This document shows, in pieces, positions 19,143-20,709 of a stretch of 20,709 bases of DNA. The notes beneath the pieces are model-generated. The model did no database searches and was not told the origin of the DNA. It saw only the letters and a list, made by a program, of their open reading frames with translations. This DNA comes from Larix sibirica. Lineage: Eukaryota > Streptophyta > Pinopsida > Pinales > Pinaceae. Position 1 is the first letter of the stretch. Each line of letters opens with the position of its first letter. The stretch covers positions 1 through 20,709 of the forward strand of contig NWUY0300061922.1 in NCBI GenBank assembly GCA_004151065.3, read 5' to 3'. Position numbers and translations under genes: made by a program.

Positions 19143-19520
19143 TCACTCGGGCTGATCTTCATATTTGTTTTGTTGGATATAATAGGGAAAGAACACTCTT
19201 ATGAATCTGGCAGATCAAAAATCAACAACACATGATTAAAGTTAATTAGTTTGTTTTTTATGCACATTATCAACTCTATGATGCATCATCACAGATCCTT
19301 TATCTTGTGTGGACTGCACATAGTTTTGCAAAAAGTGTTAAAGTTTTAAAAGTTGTTTTTGATGGTTTTGTATATGTTAGGTCACTCATGGCCTTAGAAC
19401 TTTCATAGTAATTTTTTATTTTGACAAAATATGTATATGAAAAGCCTTACAAATCTCTGAATAAAGTGGTTTATTTATTCAATAAATAAATTGCAACTTT
19501 TTTTCCAAAGAAAAAAATAT
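19143..19520 (+). mobile_element. 3' tail of the second LINE, after the nested insertion
   Basis: Non-coding sequence continuing the LINE from 17437. Overlapping AATAAA signals lie near 19480-19490, and a short A7 run at 19511-19517 is followed directly by repeat-array sequence. The exact 3' end is inferred from the A-run and the return of the array. Confidence 0.5.
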
Positions 19521-19529
19521 TACGATTAT

Positions 19530-19995
19530 ATGGCTGGCCTAGTGTAATTATAGTTCATATTACTCATGTGATTTTGACATATTTTATGATCTTCGTGTCA
19601 TCTTAGCAAATATTTAATTTAAGATTATTGTAATCTATGTTTTTCACAAATAAGTCAATATAGATGATGTGGCTAGTATAGTAAGTTGATGGATGATGTT
19701 AGCCTATGCAATTTTGATAAACTTTATGATATTTGCATTTGGTAACTATTTAATTTATGATTACTGTATATATGTTTTTTACAACAAAATCAATAAAGAT
19801 GTTATGTTATGTGACCTGTAGATTGTATATATGAATGATGTTAACCCATGCGATTTTGATAGATTTTATGATATGTTACGTTAACTTAGTCATTGTTTAA
19901 ATTATGATTATTATTATAACAAAATCAATCAAGATGCCATTAGACTATATTTATAGATGTTGTTAGCATATACAATTTTCATAGACTTTTGATAT
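19530..19995. repeat. Tandem array of ~140-bp units, three full and one partial
   Basis: GATTTTGACATATTTTATGA-type motifs occur at 19568, 19708 and 19850, with a worn one near 19971. Spacing is 140 and 142 bp, then shorter. Each full unit continues through a TTTAATTTA(T/A)GATTA stretch and ACAA(A/C)A(A)ATCAAT(A/C)AAGATG. One more unit lies at 15800-15875, cut off by the LINE insertion. Confidence 0.8.
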
Positions 19996-20568
19996 TGAGT
20001 AAAAATTAGTAGTTTATAAAAGTCTAACTTGATTCTCAAAGGTTGCTTAATAGTCTATTCTATATATAAAATATTAATATGGTTGCTTAACTTTAAAAAC
20101 TTAAATCACCTAACGCCAAAGAGACCATTAAACTAATGAATATTTTGCTAATTTCATCGTAAATGTTCCAAGTATAACACAGAAAATTCAAAACCACGTG
20201 ATTCCATTACCATGCAATCGTAGAAATTAGTCTATTTGGAACCCCACCCTTCGCTCTCACCTTCCTTTATAGAGTAATCGCTTGTTTAATTTTAAGATGA
20301 TATGTTACTTTCTTGTCCTAATGGTGGGTCCCAAACATATAAGTTCATTTCTCTGATGATGGGTTGGGTCCATCACAGAATAGATGTTCCAACCACACGT
20401 TGTATTTTGGAGAAATGACAAGAGCAGTGGGCTCTAGGGCAAAAGGGATTGCATTTATTTATTTATTTAATGTGAATTTTTTATTTTTTTTAAATGTATT
20501 TTTGAGAAGAAAAAAACTTCTTGTTATTTATTATATGAATTAAAGAAGTTATAATTAAGTAAATTTAA
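19996..20568. other. Intergenic DNA with a few promoter-like motifs
   Basis: No gene seen. A G-box core CACGTG is at 20195-20200 and a TCP-like GTGGGTCC at 20325-20332, with a TTTATAGAG near 20265. Together they could be the proximal promoter of something outside the window, but no coding region follows within it. The motifs are short enough to be chance. Confidence 0.25.
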
Positions 20569-20709
20569 TTTTTTTTATTTGTTGAATGTAAATTTTAGTA
20601 TACTACGGAATCGTAATTATACACATTTTTTTAGTAAGCTAGAAGATGTCTCAACGGAATTGAACCCGGGTGGATGGAATGAAATCCATCTATCCCCACC
20701 AACAGACCA
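20569..20709 (-). mobile_element. Probable tRNA-derived SINE, 5' end cut by the window edge
   Basis: On the minus strand the sequence opens with TGGTCTGTTGG (A-box-like, 20699-20709). After about 32 bases comes GGTTCAATTCC (B box, 20656-20666, one mismatch to GGTTCRANTCC). A body of about 80 bases then ends in an A8 run (T8 at 20569-20576 on the plus strand). The order and spacing are those of Pol III-transcribed plant SINEs. It is not a tRNA gene: no acceptor stem or anticodon arm can be formed from what is visible. Confidence 0.5.

Noticed and set aside
20641-20709. tRNA gene at the right edge
   Set aside because: The T-loop-like GGTTCAATTCC is present, but no acceptor or anticodon stem forms. 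A SINE fits better.

Overview
The window looks like nuclear DNA of a seed plant, quite possibly a conifer or other gymnosperm. The DNA is AT-rich and full of decayed non-LTR retrotransposons, old tandem duplications and microsatellites. One compact, GC-richer host gene has plant-type splice sites and encodes an apoplastic fasciclin-like arabinogalactan protein. There is no operon structure, Shine-Dalgarno logic or CRISPR. One ambiguous base (N) lies at 2304. The gymnosperm assignment is inference; the plant assignment is firm.

Layout. 1-2080 is the 3' half of a LINE ORF2 (end of reverse transcriptase, zf-RVT zinc motif, RNase H), running off the left edge and broken by stops and frameshifts. 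2081-5000 is AT-rich with a 259-bp tandem duplication and a short minisatellite. About 5000-5911 on the minus strand is a decayed gag-like relic of an LTR retrotransposon that has duplicated part of itself in tandem. 5912-8400 holds no recognisable gene but several tandem repeats and a CA/TA microsatellite. 8889-9023 is the last piece of another LINE RNase H.

The one live-looking host gene is at 10494-12941, minus strand. It encodes a two-FAS1-domain fasciclin-like arabinogalactan protein of the FLA15-18 type. The large exon alone reads to a stop at 11556, but a consensus splice donor at 11602 and an acceptor at 10553 join it in phase to a small exon. That exon restores the family's Cys-containing tail ending Cys-Gln. 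A 3'-UTR intron and an AATAAA signal follow. GC-richer DNA at 12942-13540 is the likely promoter.

13541-15870 is very AT-rich and contains a ~660-bp tandem duplication. 15926-19520 is a second decayed plus-strand LINE. Into its 3' end a separate 1.67-kb element has inserted on the minus strand (17455-19125), flanked by a 17-bp target-site duplication and ending in an A-run. It carries a whole LINE ORF1-type gene (DUF4283 plus CCHC knuckle) but no ORF2. The host LINE itself interrupts an array of ~140-bp repeats. The right edge (20569-20709) looks like a tRNA-derived SINE on the minus strand.

I did not find a clearly new biochemical system. The most informative items are the split C-terminal exon of the FLA gene and the nested ORF1-only retrocopy.
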